Source: Spisula solida (taxonomy: Eukaryota > Mollusca > Bivalvia > Venerida > Mactridae). From it: a stretch of 64,000 nt of DNA. The notes beneath the pieces are model-generated. The model did no database searches. It was not told where the DNA came from and saw nothing but the letters and a program-made list of their open reading frames with translations. The stretch spans positions 3,477,001 to 3,541,000 of the forward strand of contig OX365953.1 in NCBI GenBank assembly GCA_947247005.1, given 5' to 3'. Positions 1 to 11,501 of this stretch are shown piece by piece. The position numbers and the translations under genes were made by a program. Numbering within the stretch: position 1 is the first letter of the stretch; each line of letters opens with the position of its first letter.

Positions 1-154
1 GAAGCTTGCTAGAACATTCGACAGATCGAGGCACGGTGGTGTCTTTAGTCACTTAAAGGTTTACTATACTAGTAAAATCATGGGTGATCATGTGTTTTCA
101 TGGTTTAATATATCTAAATCTATACTGTAAATTTGCCGATGCCGTTTTACTGAC

Positions 155-3100
155 CGCAAAATCGATTAAGCCTTTGGCTTCATGGCATACTACAGCAGAC
201 ATGTAACCACCGGCGCTGTCACCAGCCACGCCTATTTTACTGTCAACAGATCCTCCTATATAAATGATAAGAAAACAATACAATACAAATGTTACATTAA
301 ACATCTAAGTTTAATTGCTTTACATATGATAAAAAAATGCTTTGTATATTTCGGTTGATTGGGATGGGCCCACGGATTGTTTCTCTAGTGTGATTTTCCT
401 AATTTGTAATATATGCACATTTAAACGAAACAGTAAAAATTTCTAAAGCACTCTGGTGCGTATATTTAGCTGGCTCAGAAGAATAAGGTCATAAGTGAAA
501 ATATACTTCTTTGAGAAAAGAAACGTCATTGTGTCGGAAAACTACTAATTTCTTTACAAAAAACAGCATTTCTAATTCAGTTTGGTCAACATGTCCTTTC
601 AATATTTCATGGAAATATGTTCATAAGATGTGCATTGTGATGCAGAATCCAAATATGTATGGGCCATATAAGGTCGTAAGTAGCACCATCTTATTCTTCA
701 AAGTCAGCAATTTATGATACGTTGCATCGGCGATGTGCACGCGTTATGTCCTTTTTGTGTAAATGGACTAGGATCCAATTGAATATTTTCTATTTTTCAA
801 GTCCGATACACTAAATACAGATGCTTATTTGTGAGTTATGCCTTAAATGGCTATTTTCAAAAAGCAATAAGTTGGCAACATATCTGCAGAATGATGCATT
901 TAGAGCACTTTAGTTGAGTCCAAAAGGTGAAAAACACCATAATATGGAAGAAAACGAAATAAAGCCTCCAGTTGATTTGTAAACAAAAAACGAAATGTAA
1001 ACTATAAATGCATATTTTAAAGTCTAAGGGGAGCAACTCTTGCAAAGTTAGTATTTTGTCATCCATACATTTGACTAAATGTGACTTTTGGCATACTATT
1101 TCGACAGATATAGCTGACATTATGACGTCAATTATAAGTCATTTGTGAAAAACATCTTAATTCTTTGTATTTAGTCTATTTACTGGATGATCGGCAAAAA
1201 TGTTTTGGGAGAGATAATGTGACATCTAAGACAGTAGTTACTATGTAGGACTACAGGGTGTTTTTCGACAGTAACTATAATCTCTCTCAAATTGCTATCA
1301 TGCCACTGTAGTAACAGAATTGTAAGAAACATTACCAACTGATTCCTTGTTTTCGACGGTCCATTCGACAACTCGCTTTGCATCGTCATGGTTGGCTGGA
1401 AATCTGTGTTCTGGTGCTAGTCTGTATTCCACATTCACAACATTGCACGGGGTATTACTAGTAAATATACAAAAAATCATGTACACAGTAATAACCTAAT
1501 TACGTAACTAGTAAATTGGACGTTATTCAACATGTCACTCTTTTCTTTAATATCACCTATTCAAGACTTTTTCAAAATTACCAACACCTTTTATTGTTTG
1601 AAAGCATTGAAAGGGCGAAATAATAAAGAAAGAGTAACATATTGAACTGTGTTTTTTCCCACTAAATTGGACATTTATGGTGAGATTTAACAAACTGCAT
1701 GTAGAGACGAAATGCATTATCCCGAGCTAGTATTTGTTTATATAACGTTACGTCTGCATTTATTTATCAATTTAGGATACCCGTTACTATTATTATTATT
1801 ATTACTTTCTTGTTATTGCTACGTAAACTATGGGAAGTAATTTTGGGCCGCTCGACGTCAAGTGACGCTGTCATAGGAAACCGCGTGCGTGCTATGTTTA
1901 GTCAATAATAATGATAAATGGTGAATCAATTCGCAATAGATATTTTGAAAGTTATGTTTGGTTACAATTATTAATATAGAAATGGGATAAATTTGCCGTG
2001 TATATATTGAACACACCTCTTATATGTATAGTTATCACTACGAGGGGTGATCAGTATATACCCGAAAAGATACTCTCATTTCTCTATTCGTAATTGTAAG
2101 TCAATAACATTTTCTGTAAATTTATTTCAAATGAACTCACTCACCATAAGTATAAGTATACATTTAAAGGAGAGGGCTAATATAGGCTAAGCCTGCTGTC
2201 CAATCCTATTTCGCTAGAAATTAAATATACAGTTCAACCTCTGTAGAGCAATACCATATGGGGTCTGCGAAAATTGGCCATTGTGTAGAGGTTGTTAAAT
2301 TTAGAGTAAATATTACCTAAAATAAAGTATTAAGGCGTTTGTGTAGAGTGGTTGTTGCGCTAGAGAAGGTTGTACTGTATCTTAAAAGTATACTAGTACC
2401 TTGCCAGAATTTTACAAACATTTTCGTGTGTTTTCCTACATTTGGTTACATTGCCTCCTCCATGAAAATACACCAATATGGGTGGTGATGGTGTCTGTTT
2501 GCAGGTGTCTGGTTTATACACTGTCACCGGTATATCATCTATAAGTAAGTCAACTGTTTATTATAGTGACATGTACACCTGTATATTTATACATATTTAT
2601 GATACAAAATGTACAGGCACCGTCCGTTTTATTGTGCTGTGGTAATTAACAAATTAAACAATATTTATACGAACTTTAGAACCGCAGTACCCTGCCAATT
2701 GGGCCTGCATGTAATATAATGTAATAAACGAATGAAATTTAGATGATCACAGGTAAAAATTAAGTACGTGTTTTTCATGTCAATGAATTGCACCAATGGT
2801 GTGTGCCTCGTAGCACAATATTGTGTATTCGACCCCATACCAGAACAAGCCAAAGTTGATGGATTATTTCATTATAGTAAGTATAGTTCCTTTGTCTGAT
2901 GCTCAGATATAAGTTTTACTACAGGGGCCAGGATTACAACGAATACTTACACTCAGCACTCAAAACTTAAATATTGTAATCCCGGCCCCTGGTCAGGTTC
3001 TGTCAAGTTAGGATAAGGTGAGGGTCATGTTTCATTTCATGTGTACACAAAAGATTACAACCATTGTCTGAACGACCTGTAACGTATTTAAGTTCAGCAT

Positions 3101-4033
3101 TGAACTTATATATAGATCTCTAGATAAAGCCTTTATAGAAAGTTTTATACCATAAAGTGGACTCGACCACTGAGTCACTCTATAAGTATCCTAACTTGAT
3201 AGTAACGAATCCCCCCACATACAGTCATATCACTTGATGTATGTATAGCTACGCACCTGTTTCATTAATACAGACACGTCAAAACATTAAAGTATATGTA
3301 TAGGTGTATTTCCAGGTTATGCATGTTTATGTACTTTAACCATAGAGTTTATACAGTTAATCCCCTTGTTTAGCAATTTACCTTATAGTATGTATGTAAA
3401 ATAGATAAAGTGGCAATGAAACATTTAAGTAAAACTTTGTACATGTATAGTCCAGTTAGGATATTGTGACAGTGACGTTGCAGTTTATGTGTACGCAAAA
3501 AATCACAACCATTGTCTAAACAGGTAGAACGAAGTTTAGTATGTTAGTTTAGTATTAACATTATAGTTGTTTGTGCAGTATAAGCCTTTATAATTGGTTT
3601 TACACCGTTATAGTGGACTCGACCGCTGCGTCACTGGATTTTTATCCTGACTGGACTATAGTAAATCATAATAACACGACATAAAACAAACATTTTATGA
3701 AAGTTTACTGATATGATTCTTATCATTTAAATATCTAAATAAACACGTTATTTGGAGATCTTCGCTAAAACAGTTACATAAAGAGTGTGACAATGAATTA
3801 AGCCTCTACGTACCAATTTCAACTGACGCCGGTACAATAATGTCATATTCTTCGCCAACAAACTCACACTTGCCCCCGTACCTGTCTGCAGCTACGAGCG
3901 CGGCCTTCCTTGCAGATTCCACGCCAATTTCATAACTAGGACGAGTACCTGCTATCGCCCGACCTCGTAAAAATGCCACCGTTTCAGGGTGAACATCGTA
4001 TGACTGTATGTAATGGTCCAAATTGAATGACAT
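155..4033 (-). CDS. Arylacetamide deacetylase / hormone-sensitive-lipase-type alpha/beta hydrolase, 5' four exons (partial)
   Basis: Four exons join in phase on the minus strand: 4033-3814 (ATG at 4033), 2538-2400, 1457-1336 and 255 to about 155. Each has GT/AG borders: donor gtacgt after 3814, acceptor ttatag before 2538, donor gtacta after 2400, acceptor actag before 1457, donor gtaatg after 1336, acceptor tatag before 255. The joined protein (about 194 residues so far) has the oxyanion-hole HGGG at about residues 99-102, YRLAPEHRFPA at about 131-141 and the nucleophile elbow GDSAGG with Ser174. This is the order expected of HSL/AADAC-family carboxylesterases, which hydrolyse short or medium acyl esters. 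The catalytic Asp and His lie in C-terminal exons beyond the left edge. No signal anchor is seen, so a cytosolic form is likely (inference). A GTG-initiated extension to 4063 is open, but the first ATG is at 4033. The exon-4 donor could be at 154 or 151. Confidence 0.88.
836..1224. mobile_element. TTAA-type MITE, copy 1 (degenerate ends), in AADAC-like intron 3
   Basis: About 385 bp here is roughly 90% identical by eye to 44767-45154, in the same orientation. Both copies run from ccttaaatggctattttc to gggagagataatgtgac. The right-hand copy preserves terminal inverted repeats and a TTAA duplication; the ends of this copy have decayed. The ORFs within it are not conserved between copies, so it is treated as non-coding. 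Confidence 0.7.
2037..2075. repeat. Possible mariner-type TIR remnant
   Basis: The string tacgaggggtgatcag matches the TACGAGGGGTG-type end of many mariner elements. It recurs at 41187. No paired end or transposase is visible nearby. Confidence 0.3.
2229..2380. mobile_element. pogo/Tigger-like MITE next to AADAC-like exon 2
   Basis: The ends are inverted: tacagttcaacctctgtag on the left and its counterpart ggttgtactgta on the right (TIR TACAGT-CAACCT). TA flanks both ends. The element is about 150 bp with no coding content, and it ends 20 bp from the exon-2 donor. TIRs of the form TACAGT..AACCTC are typical of pogo-type elements. Confidence 0.6.
2922..2991. mobile_element. 70-bp foldback with CAGGGGCC ends
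   Basis: CAGGGGCCAGGATTACAA on the left is the near-perfect reverse complement of TTGTAATCCCGGCCCCTG on the right, with one mismatch. It is a short hAT-like CAG...CTG foldback. No clear target duplication was found. Confidence 0.5.
3003..3202. mobile_element. TAGTC-type MITE, diverged copy
   Basis: The copy runs from tcaagttaggata to tatcctaacttga. Its body (ttacaaccattgtctgaac, aagcctttata, tggactcgacc) aligns with the MITE at 3446-3660, only 250 bp away. It is clearly more diverged than the 3446 and 52475 copies. Confidence 0.6.
3297..3383. repeat. Dispersed repeat, copy 1 (second copy at 4177-4296)
   Basis: The segment ataggtgtat...aggttatgca...tgtactttaaccatag...tttatacagttaat recurs at 4177-4250. 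The second copy continues into a foldback with pogo-like ends (tacagttaattcccccgttt paired with aaacgggggatttactgta, 4230-4296). This copy is truncated after the first arm. Confidence 0.5.
3446..3660. mobile_element. TAGTC-type MITE (215 bp), AADAC-like intron 1
   Basis: The TIRs are TATAGTCCAGTTAGGATA on the left and the complement of TATCCTGACTGGACTATA on the right. A near-identical copy lies at 52475-52688 and a diverged copy at 3003-3202. Non-coding; the TA at each end fits a TA target duplication. Confidence 0.75.
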
Positions 4034-4176
4034 AGTTATTTTCGAACTAGTAAAAATTGACACATTTAAATACAGTACAGGTGCGTACCATGTTTACAAA
4101 CGTATTCATGAATGACATTGTTTTGAACTGATAACGTTAAATATCCAACTGAGTGTCATGTGTACACATGTACATG

Positions 4177-4296
4177 TACTATAGGTGTATGTCTAGGTTA
4201 TGCATACTTATGTACTTTAACCATAGCGTTTATACAGTTAATTCCCCCGTTTAGCTACCCAAGTTGGAAATTTACCTAAACGGGGGATTTACTGTA
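4177..4296. repeat. Dispersed repeat with terminal pogo-like foldback, upstream of the AADAC-like start
   Basis: The first 75 bp repeat 3297-3371. The last 67 bp form a hairpin whose arms read acagttaattcccccgttta and taaacgggggatttactgt, with TA at both ends. Confidence 0.5.
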
Positions 4297-4299
4297 CAC

Positions 4300-4870
4300 A
4301 CTCTATGACCCAAGTAAAGAATCATATCGGGAACTCATGAAGCTTATTCGGAAGAGCAATACAGGACCCATGTAAGCTCCTTTGCTCTCTTGAATATGCT
4401 TCAATTGAAAATACAGGGGATGCAATTATGTCATCATATTTGGACAAAAATTAAATCGTAGCCTACATATGTACGTTTTTCTCATTTTTGAATTGAGTAG
4501 AGGACAAGGTTCACAAATAGCTTATATTGCCCTGTGATTTTTCAAAAAATAAAAAGGCATGCTCCTATATATTTGTCCTATAATTCAATGTCTAATAACT
4601 TAATACGATTTGTGTATAAATGAGCATACACTAGTCGAATGTTCTAAGTACACACTTCGTATTTTTCATTTAACTGAAAAAATATTAGACCTATCTGTGA
4701 ATCGAATATACCATTGGAATCAGGAAACTATTTTCTATCACGTTGAGGTAATTACCATTCTAAAACATAATAACAACATATTAGAAAACGACCATTCAGT
4801 TCACTGCTTAAAACAACGAATATCGTGTATGACCACAGTCTGCCCTGTTGATAGCCTGACATATCTGAGG
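4300..4870. other. Intergenic, nothing recognised
   Basis: AT-rich sequence. The open frame at 4610-4876 starts at a GTG and resembles nothing known. Confidence 0.4.
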
Positions 4871-4877
4871 CTTTGAA

Positions 4878-5042
4878 TTGATAAATATGTGTACCAATTG
4901 CTGCGGGAGTGCATTCAGTTCAAGTAAAGGGTGCGTTATGAGTTCCTATACGGTCTGGTGTTGTCGTCGTGCTCGGATGCGACGCCCAAACTCATCGCAG
5001 ACGTATTCTATCGGTTTTAGGTCCGGGCTAAAAGGCGGCCAT
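4878..5042 (-). pseudogene. Tc1/mariner transposase C-terminal relic
   Basis: Read on the minus strand from 5042, the frame gives WPPFSPDLKPIEYV, followed by D-E-F-G-R-R-I-R-A-R-R and, after one in-frame TAG, the usual LNALPQQLVHI tail. This is the last catalytic block of Tc1-type DDE transposases (SPDLNPIE..WD.L.RR...), including the terminal Glu of the DDE set. Nothing upstream (above 5042) continues the domain, so only about 55 codons remain. An unusual Cys replaces the conserved Trp after Val. Confidence 0.75.
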
Positions 5043-5059
5043 ACCATCGTGCAACCTCA

Positions 5060-6849
5060 TTAAAAAATTGCATTAAATCAAAGTCCATGTGTTGAGAACG
5101 TGTTCGTATCTTACAAAAGACATGATTGATAGAAAAAAGTGAGTTTTGTTAAACTGTAGTAGTAATTCGGATGATAAATGCCTATTGAAAGTTACTTTCA
5201 TGCTCAAACTCAAATTGCTCCGTACAAATGAATGGACATATTCTGTTCAATTCAACGATTCCACCTTATTTCACGATCTTAAAGTGATATCAGTCAGATG
5301 TTGTCATAATCATGTTTTGACGCATTCAACGACTAAATATAAATGACGTCATGTGACGTCTCAATTTTTAATCGAGTCAATATAAACATGCATTTCTTTC
5401 GTGAATTCAATGCAGCAACCATAATAATAATTATGTGCATGAGTTAAGAACCCCAAAACAGACAATTAATGGATTAAATCTTACCCGTCTTATTGACATG
5501 CCGGTTTCAAGCATTCCTATCGCACTTGCGCACTCCTAAATCGTCATTTACGTCACATAATACGAAATAATTTTATGGCTTTATGTTTGGGGGTCGAACG
5601 TTGATCGTGTATTAAATGCTTTGAACAAATTTACACATATTTGAGATGTGTGCACGAGAAAAATGTAATTTATCATTTTCGTCACGTATCAATGATTTTT
5701 ACGTAGATCTTGATTTTTCTTCTTCTGTATTAAAGACAATCACCCACATATGATATCTATACAGTTTTAATGAGTTTAGGTAATTATGTTCCTGGTTTAT
5801 TCTAGTTCTAAAAGTGTGTACTTAGAACATTCGTCAAGTGTACATATCCCAATTTCCTATGTAATCTGTTGACAAAACTGTAACAACTCTAGAACGGCGC
5901 ATACGCAGCTCCCTTCTGTATCTGTACAAAATAAGAAATAATTTAGTAAGCGTCGGTCATAACCATCTCACTTATATCAGAAACCTGAACTATCTTAATA
6001 TATATGCTGAGCGGCCGGTCAGCATGCGACAGTATATCCATACTAATGAATTAGCCTGTTTTTACTCTTTGCACCTAATGAGATTTTCTATTTTTTTACT
6101 GTTAACTCACTACTCCTGACTGCCCTTCCTATTCATAATCAGAATTGGTTGACACTCACAGGGAGTAATAATTTATGCACAGGTAACTGTATCATTGATT
6201 AATTGTAAAAACAAATTAGAAAAGAAAAATATTTTTTGCAAAATTAATATATTCATAACGTTATGAATATATAAATTTAACAAAAATAATGTTTTATTTT
6301 TTTTTACTCTTAATCCATGATACAGAACCTGTGGCCATAATTATGTTGATGATGTTTAACCAATGTCTATTTATGACATAAAACTTTCCAAAGAACCACA
6401 GTCTTATCTTTCTAACACTATATAGTCAGTATATTAGATTTATCATATTTTTCATAAAATTTTGTGTCACTAAGCCCGGTTTCCCTGGAGAACGGCTCAT
6501 ATAATACTTATATATAGTCTCTAGTACTCTAGTAGGCCTACATCTACTACTAACATGAACTAAGGCACAACCTATTTTAGCGAATTTTATCTTAAATATT
6601 TTAAATTGTTCATTTTCATAATTTTGTTCAATTCTCATAGCTCGCTGCTACATGTCAGTATTGAAACACAGCAGTAGACACTTGTCAGATGTCCTTTATT
6701 ATTAGTAACATGATCATCCAGTACAGAATGATTGCTGATCACATGATTCATATATGTACAGTCAGTAGAAAATTTGTGACATTTTTGGGTACGAAGTAAC
6801 GAAGGACGATAGTCGATACGAACCTGCTTTTGGTTTTTAAGTTCACGGT
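5060..6849. other. Intergenic, mostly unrecognised
   Basis: No coding signal. It holds a perfect 26-bp palindrome centred at 6259/6260 (13-bp arms, 6247-6272) and a roughly 45-bp dispersed segment at 6460-6505 that recurs at 28977-29020 (ggagaacggctc core). Confidence 0.4.
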
Positions 6850-6854
6850 ATAAC

Positions 6855-7080
6855 TGTTATAGTATCGTGAGAGTATTCATAATAAGTCTTATAGAGTTAT
6901 CTCTCTTACATTAGCATGTGTTTGTAGCCGAGTCTTAGTGATGTATAAATATATATACATGCCACTTTGATAGTCAGTCTTTGTTTCGCCATCGTACTGT
7001 TCATTAGATCTATACTCATTAAATATATGATCGTGTGAATACTGATAGTTTGTTCTCATATACTTCATCAAAGTATAACA
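6855..7080 (+). repeat. 5' LTR
   Basis: 226 bp, TGTTATA...TATAACA. It lacks a 12-bp stretch present near the start of the 3' LTR (about 11020-11031). A TATA-like run (tataaatatatata) at about 6943 may serve the LTR promoter. Confidence 0.92.
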
Positions 7081-7094
7081 TGGTGTCAGAAGTG
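7081..7094 (+). other. Primer binding site
   Basis: TGGTGTCAGAAGTG directly abuts the 5' LTR. It is complementary to the 3' end of a tRNA ending ...CACTTCTGACACCA, which fits a tRNA-Leu (from memory of tRNA ends, not searched). Confidence 0.65.
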
Positions 7095-7186
7095 AAAGTT
7101 TGAATTAAATGTTACATTTACGCCAAATTCAACGGGTTATTTACTTGAAATTGACTTGAATTGGTGAAAATTAATTTACATTCATA

Positions 7187-10100
7187 ATGGAACTGTCAGG
7201 CATTCCAACCCCGGCTATGGATTGGAATTCTGAAAATCTGCCTCTAGAATGGAAGAAATTCAAGGAACATTGCAAATTGATTTTAGAAGGTCAATTAAAG
7301 GGAAAAGAGGATGATTTAAAGTGTACTTATTTACTGTTATGGGTTGGACAGAAACGCCGCGATATATTTAACTCGTGGAAGTTGTCAAATGAAGAAAAAA
7401 AAGGATTTGAACAATGTGTATGAACGCTTTGATACATATGTCGAGCCAAAGTGCAACAGTGTTTTTAAGCGCTTTCAGTTCAATAACCTTACCCAAGGTT
7501 CTTCTTCACTGGAAGAATTTATAACAATTCTAAAAAATGCAGCCAAAGATTGTAAATTCGAGAACGCAGAGGACGACATGATTCGTGACAGAATCGTTTT
7601 TGGCGTTACTTCATATAAAATAAGAGAAAAGCTGCTTAATGAAGGTGAAAAACTGACAATGAATAAGGCAATTGAGATTGCCCAAAACCATGAATATGCT
7701 CAAACGCAGTTACGATCAATGAATGGCAATGGGAAACCGGTAGATGGTGTCACCAGAAAGGTCGAACCAAACCAGAAACATCAAGACTCAAGGAAGTCCA
7801 AATCGTCCAAGTATCAATCCCGCCAAGTGGATGGGAAGTCCTGTGGACATTGCGGAATGAAACATATGAAGGGAAAGTGTCCTGCGAAAGGGAAACAATG
7901 TAAGTATTGCAAAAAGTGGAACCACTACGCAGTAGTCTGCAGAGATAAAAAGGACAGAGCTGGTGTTAGTGAAATTGAGGAGGATAATCATGGTTCTGAG
8001 GAAAGTGATAGTTTTTGTGTCGGATCGATTGATTCGAGCAAGTTCAATCAGGTATTTGTTGATTTACAGGTGGGTCCCCGTTCTAATGTAGTCAAGTTTA
8101 AGCTAGACACAGGCGCCTGCTGTAACATCATTTCTGAGTATGAATACTGTAAACTTAAACTCAAAGCCCCTCTGGTAAAGCCTTCGGTAAAGCTTACTGC
8201 TTACACAGGTTCTGAGATACATGCTATTGGCATGATTTCCTTGCAATGTAGATACAAGTCCCTTGTTCAAAATCTAGAGTTCTACGTAGTGCAGACCAAT
8301 AGACCTTCAATCCTAGGATTGCAATCTTGCATAGATTTAAATTTGATTAAGGTTACTATGTCTGTTGGTACAACGACTCACATGACCAGAGAGTCAGTCT
8401 TATCAGATAACCATGAGGTTTTTAAAGGTATTGGTTGCTTACCTGGCACCTGCTCCATTGAGATAGATCACAGGCATACCCCTGTGGTACATCCACCTAG
8501 ACGAGTCCCTGTAGCCTTGCAGGATAAAGTAAAACTAGAACTCAATAGGATGGAAAAGGCTGATATTATTGCTAAGGTCAATGATCCTTCAGAATGGGTA
8601 AATAGTATGGTTGTAGTCAACAAGCCTCATTCTGACAAAGTACGAATTGTTATCGACCCCAAAGATTTGAACAAGGCCATAAAGAGACGACACTACCCGA
8701 CAAAAACACTAGTCGACATATTACCCCAGTTAAAGTCGGCTAAAGTTTTCACAAAGCTTGACTGCAGGTCAGGTTATTGGTCAATTGTTTTGGATGACAA
8801 ATCTTCACATCTGACTACATTTAATACATCACAAGGTCGTTATAGGTACTTAAGGTGCCCGATGGGTCTAAAATGTAGTCAGGATCTCTTCCAACAAAAG
8901 ATGGATGAATGTTTGGAAGGACTTACGGGTTGTGCCGTAATTGTTGACGATCTGTTGGTGTTTTCGTCTACGGTAGAGGAACACGACAGCAATCTTAAAG
9001 CGGTTCTTGAAAGGGCATCCGGTTAAATTAGGACAAACTGACAGTAGGGGTACCTGAGGTTAAATAATTCGGTCATATTCTTTCACCCGACGGTTTGAAA
9101 CCTGATCCTGATAAGGTTAGGGCGATACAGGAGATGCAACCCCCTACCGACAAATCTGAATTGAAAACAGTGCTAGGTATGATCACCTACCTGTCAAGGT
9201 ACGCATCCAATTTATCTGAGATTGTGCAGCCTATTTCAGAGATATTAAAGAAAGATGTGATATTCCATTGGAATCATCCACAAAAGGTAGCATTTCAAAA
9301 GGTTAAAGACATACTGACTACTTGCCCAGGTCCTATTTTGGCATAGTTTGACGCAAGCAAAGCCCTTGTCCTACAATGTGACAGCTCACAACACGGCTGT
9401 GCAGCCACTCTTATGCAAGAAGGTAAACCCATTGCATACGCAAGCAAATCATAGGCTAGTATTGAACGAAACTGGGCCATGATTGAAAAGGAACTGCTAG
9501 CCATAGTATTTGGCATGACAAAATTCAGACAGTATGTCTATGGTAGACATATACTAGTAGAAACATATTACCTCCCTTTAATAAGCGTAGTCAAGAAATC
9601 GCTTCATAGTGCCCCTGCGAGATTACAGAGACTGCTATTAGCTCTGCATGGTTATGATTTTGAGTTGCAGCACAGACCTGGCACTCAAATTCCTATAACT
9701 GATACCATGTCCAGGAAATTTCTTCCTGACTTATACCCTGAACTTTCTGAAGCGACAGATTTGCATGTACATTTTGTCACGAGAAATTTGCCGTACACTG
9801 ACCAAAAGCTGTCTGAAATCAGATCGCAGACTGAGCAAGATTCAGAGCTTAGTCATCTGAGAAAGGTTATTCTTGAGGGTTGGCCTATTAAACGCAAGTT
9901 ATGCCACCCACAAATCCTTGAGTATTGGAATTATAGGGAAGAACTTAGCATTGTAGACGGTTTTATATACAAAGGTCACCGGATTAGCATTCCCAAATCA
10001 CTTAGACCTATGATGCCAAGTATTATCCATAGTGGTCATTCGGGACAGGAACGATGTCTTCGCCGTGCCGGAGATATCATGTTTTGGCCTAACATCTCTA

Positions 10101-10628
10101 AAGATGTTATAGATAAGGTAGCACAATGTTCAACGTGTGCTGAGCACCACAAATCCAATACAAGAGAACCATTAGTTCCCCATGAAGTACCCCAATATCC
10201 ATGGCAAGTCGTTGGTTCTGATGTTTTTACGTTAGATAATCAGGATTATCTGATTGTTTGTGTTTACATGAGTAATTACTTTGAGATTGAAAAACTCACC
10301 AATACAAACAGTGTCACAGTCATCAAGTGTATGACAATATGTTAGGAATAGGCGTCATTTGTTAAAATCCCATGGAGATCCATCTCCAATAAGCAATTAT
10401 CCATCCCCTTCAGATACGCCCTTGGACAATCATTCATCCCAGCAGAGTACAATACCCCCTGCATCACCAATTAAATGTAATCAGCAGTCCGCCTGTGGTA
10501 GTGATAACAGTCCTGGGAAATCACCTGTATTAGCAAATACCAATACTCCAACAAGGCAAGAAAACCAAACTCCATATGTTACAAAGTTTGGACGACAAGT
10601 TAAACCAAGAATCATTGAGTCAATGTAA
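7187..10628 (+). pseudogene. Broken gag-pol of the Ty3/Gypsy element
   Basis: Gag starts at ATG 7187 and shifts frame at the A8 run near 7400. The main open frame then runs to 9026. It contains two Cys/His knuckles (C-X2-C-X3-H-X4-C and C-X2-C-X4-H-X4-C, 7840-7930), a protease DTGA motif near 8106, and RT blocks LDCRSGYW near 8757 and IVDDLLV near 8940. After a frameshift, the connection/RNase H region (9095-9720, two TAG stops) and the integrase HHCC finger (HSGH...CSTC, 10022-10139) follow. The first core Asp (GSDVF, about 10212) is present, but the second Asp and the Glu are missing; sequence jumps to the C-terminal tail (10347-10628, YVTKFGRQVKP). It cannot make active polyprotein as it stands. 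The RT sequence resembles Mag/K02A2.6-like elements. Confidence 0.9.
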
Positions 10629-10996
10629 CATAGCACTGGAGTTATAATATCTTAGTTCAGCATCTGGATATAATTTGAACAGTTGACTTTGCATAAAAAT
10701 GTGTTTACAAGGTTGTTCTACAAAAACATTCAAGTATCGAGTTTCAATTACTCTTAACAGTTCTACTAATTATTTCATTAGTTCGTGAAGAGCAAAATAA
10801 CTCTTGTTTTGATAACACTTAATTTAATATGTTTATAATCTGAACACAGTGTCGGATATATGAAACTGAACTATCTTATTAGTTGAGCTCCACACTCAGG
10901 TTGTGTGAGAACATTTTTGTCCACTGATTATATATGAATGAATATCTTAATGGATTTACTTTATGTATAGATAAAAGACACATGTTTTATTCGTGG

Positions 10997-11007
10997 AAAA
11001 AGGGAGA
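10997..11007 (+). other. Polypurine tract
   Basis: aaaaagggaga lies immediately before the 3' LTR and is the usual primer site for plus-strand DNA synthesis. Confidence 0.8.
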
Positions 11008-11245
11008 TGTTATATTATCAGTTAACTCTGTGTGAGAGTATTCATAATAAGTCTTATAGAGTTATCTCTCTGAAATTAGCATGTGTTTGTAGCCGAGTCT
11101 TAGTGATGTATAAATATATACACATGCCACTTTGATAGTCAGTCTTTGTTTTGCCATCGTACTGTTCATTAGATCTATACTCATTAAATATATGATCGTG
11201 TGAATACTGATAGTTTGTTCTTATATACTTCATCAAAGTATAACA
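11008..11245 (+). repeat. 3' LTR
   Basis: 238 bp, same ends as the 5' LTR. Differences seen: a 12-bp insertion, cttaca/ctgaaa, tatata/tacaca-type changes, cgcc/tgcc and ctcat/cttat. Confidence 0.92.
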
Positions 11246-11501
11246 ATAACTACCTTAGTAAGTGTATAATAATACGACTTTCCTTGTTTAGAACAAGTAC
11301 TTTAATGGCGTAATCAGTTGATCAATTACTGATTCTATGCAGGCTGTCACATTCTGTGTTTTCTCTCTGTTTTCCAAGCGTTCCAAGATGGCGGTCGATC
11401 AAAGTGCTTTACGAAGCAACAGAGTATTTATCTCCCTTATTAAAATGTGTTCTAGATGGGCCTACTGAGTTTTTGGAATATTTTTAAACATCATTACAAT
11501 A

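Larger units (their letters stand above)
6850..11250 (+). mobile_element. Ty3/Gypsy LTR retrotransposon, structurally complete but defective
   Basis: The element spans 6855-11245 (4.39 kb) and is flanked by a perfect 5-bp duplication ATAAC (6850-6854 and 11246-11250). LTRs start TGTTATA and end TATAACA. Internal order is PBS, gag with zinc knuckles, aspartic protease, reverse transcriptase, RNase H, integrase, polypurine tract, which is the Ty3/Gypsy order. Coding is broken by a shift at an eight-A run near 7397-7404, a deletion and frameshift near 9027-9060, in-frame TAGs near 9344 and 9452, and loss of most of the integrase core near 10345. The LTRs differ at about six positions plus one 12-bp indel, so the insertion is not very recent. 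It lies between the divergent AADAC-like and ISOC2-like genes. Confidence 0.93.

Noticed and set aside
9344..9454. Both in-frame stops in pol are TAG, suggesting programmed readthrough
   Set aside because: They occur with other frameshifts and a deletion, so ordinary decay explains them better.
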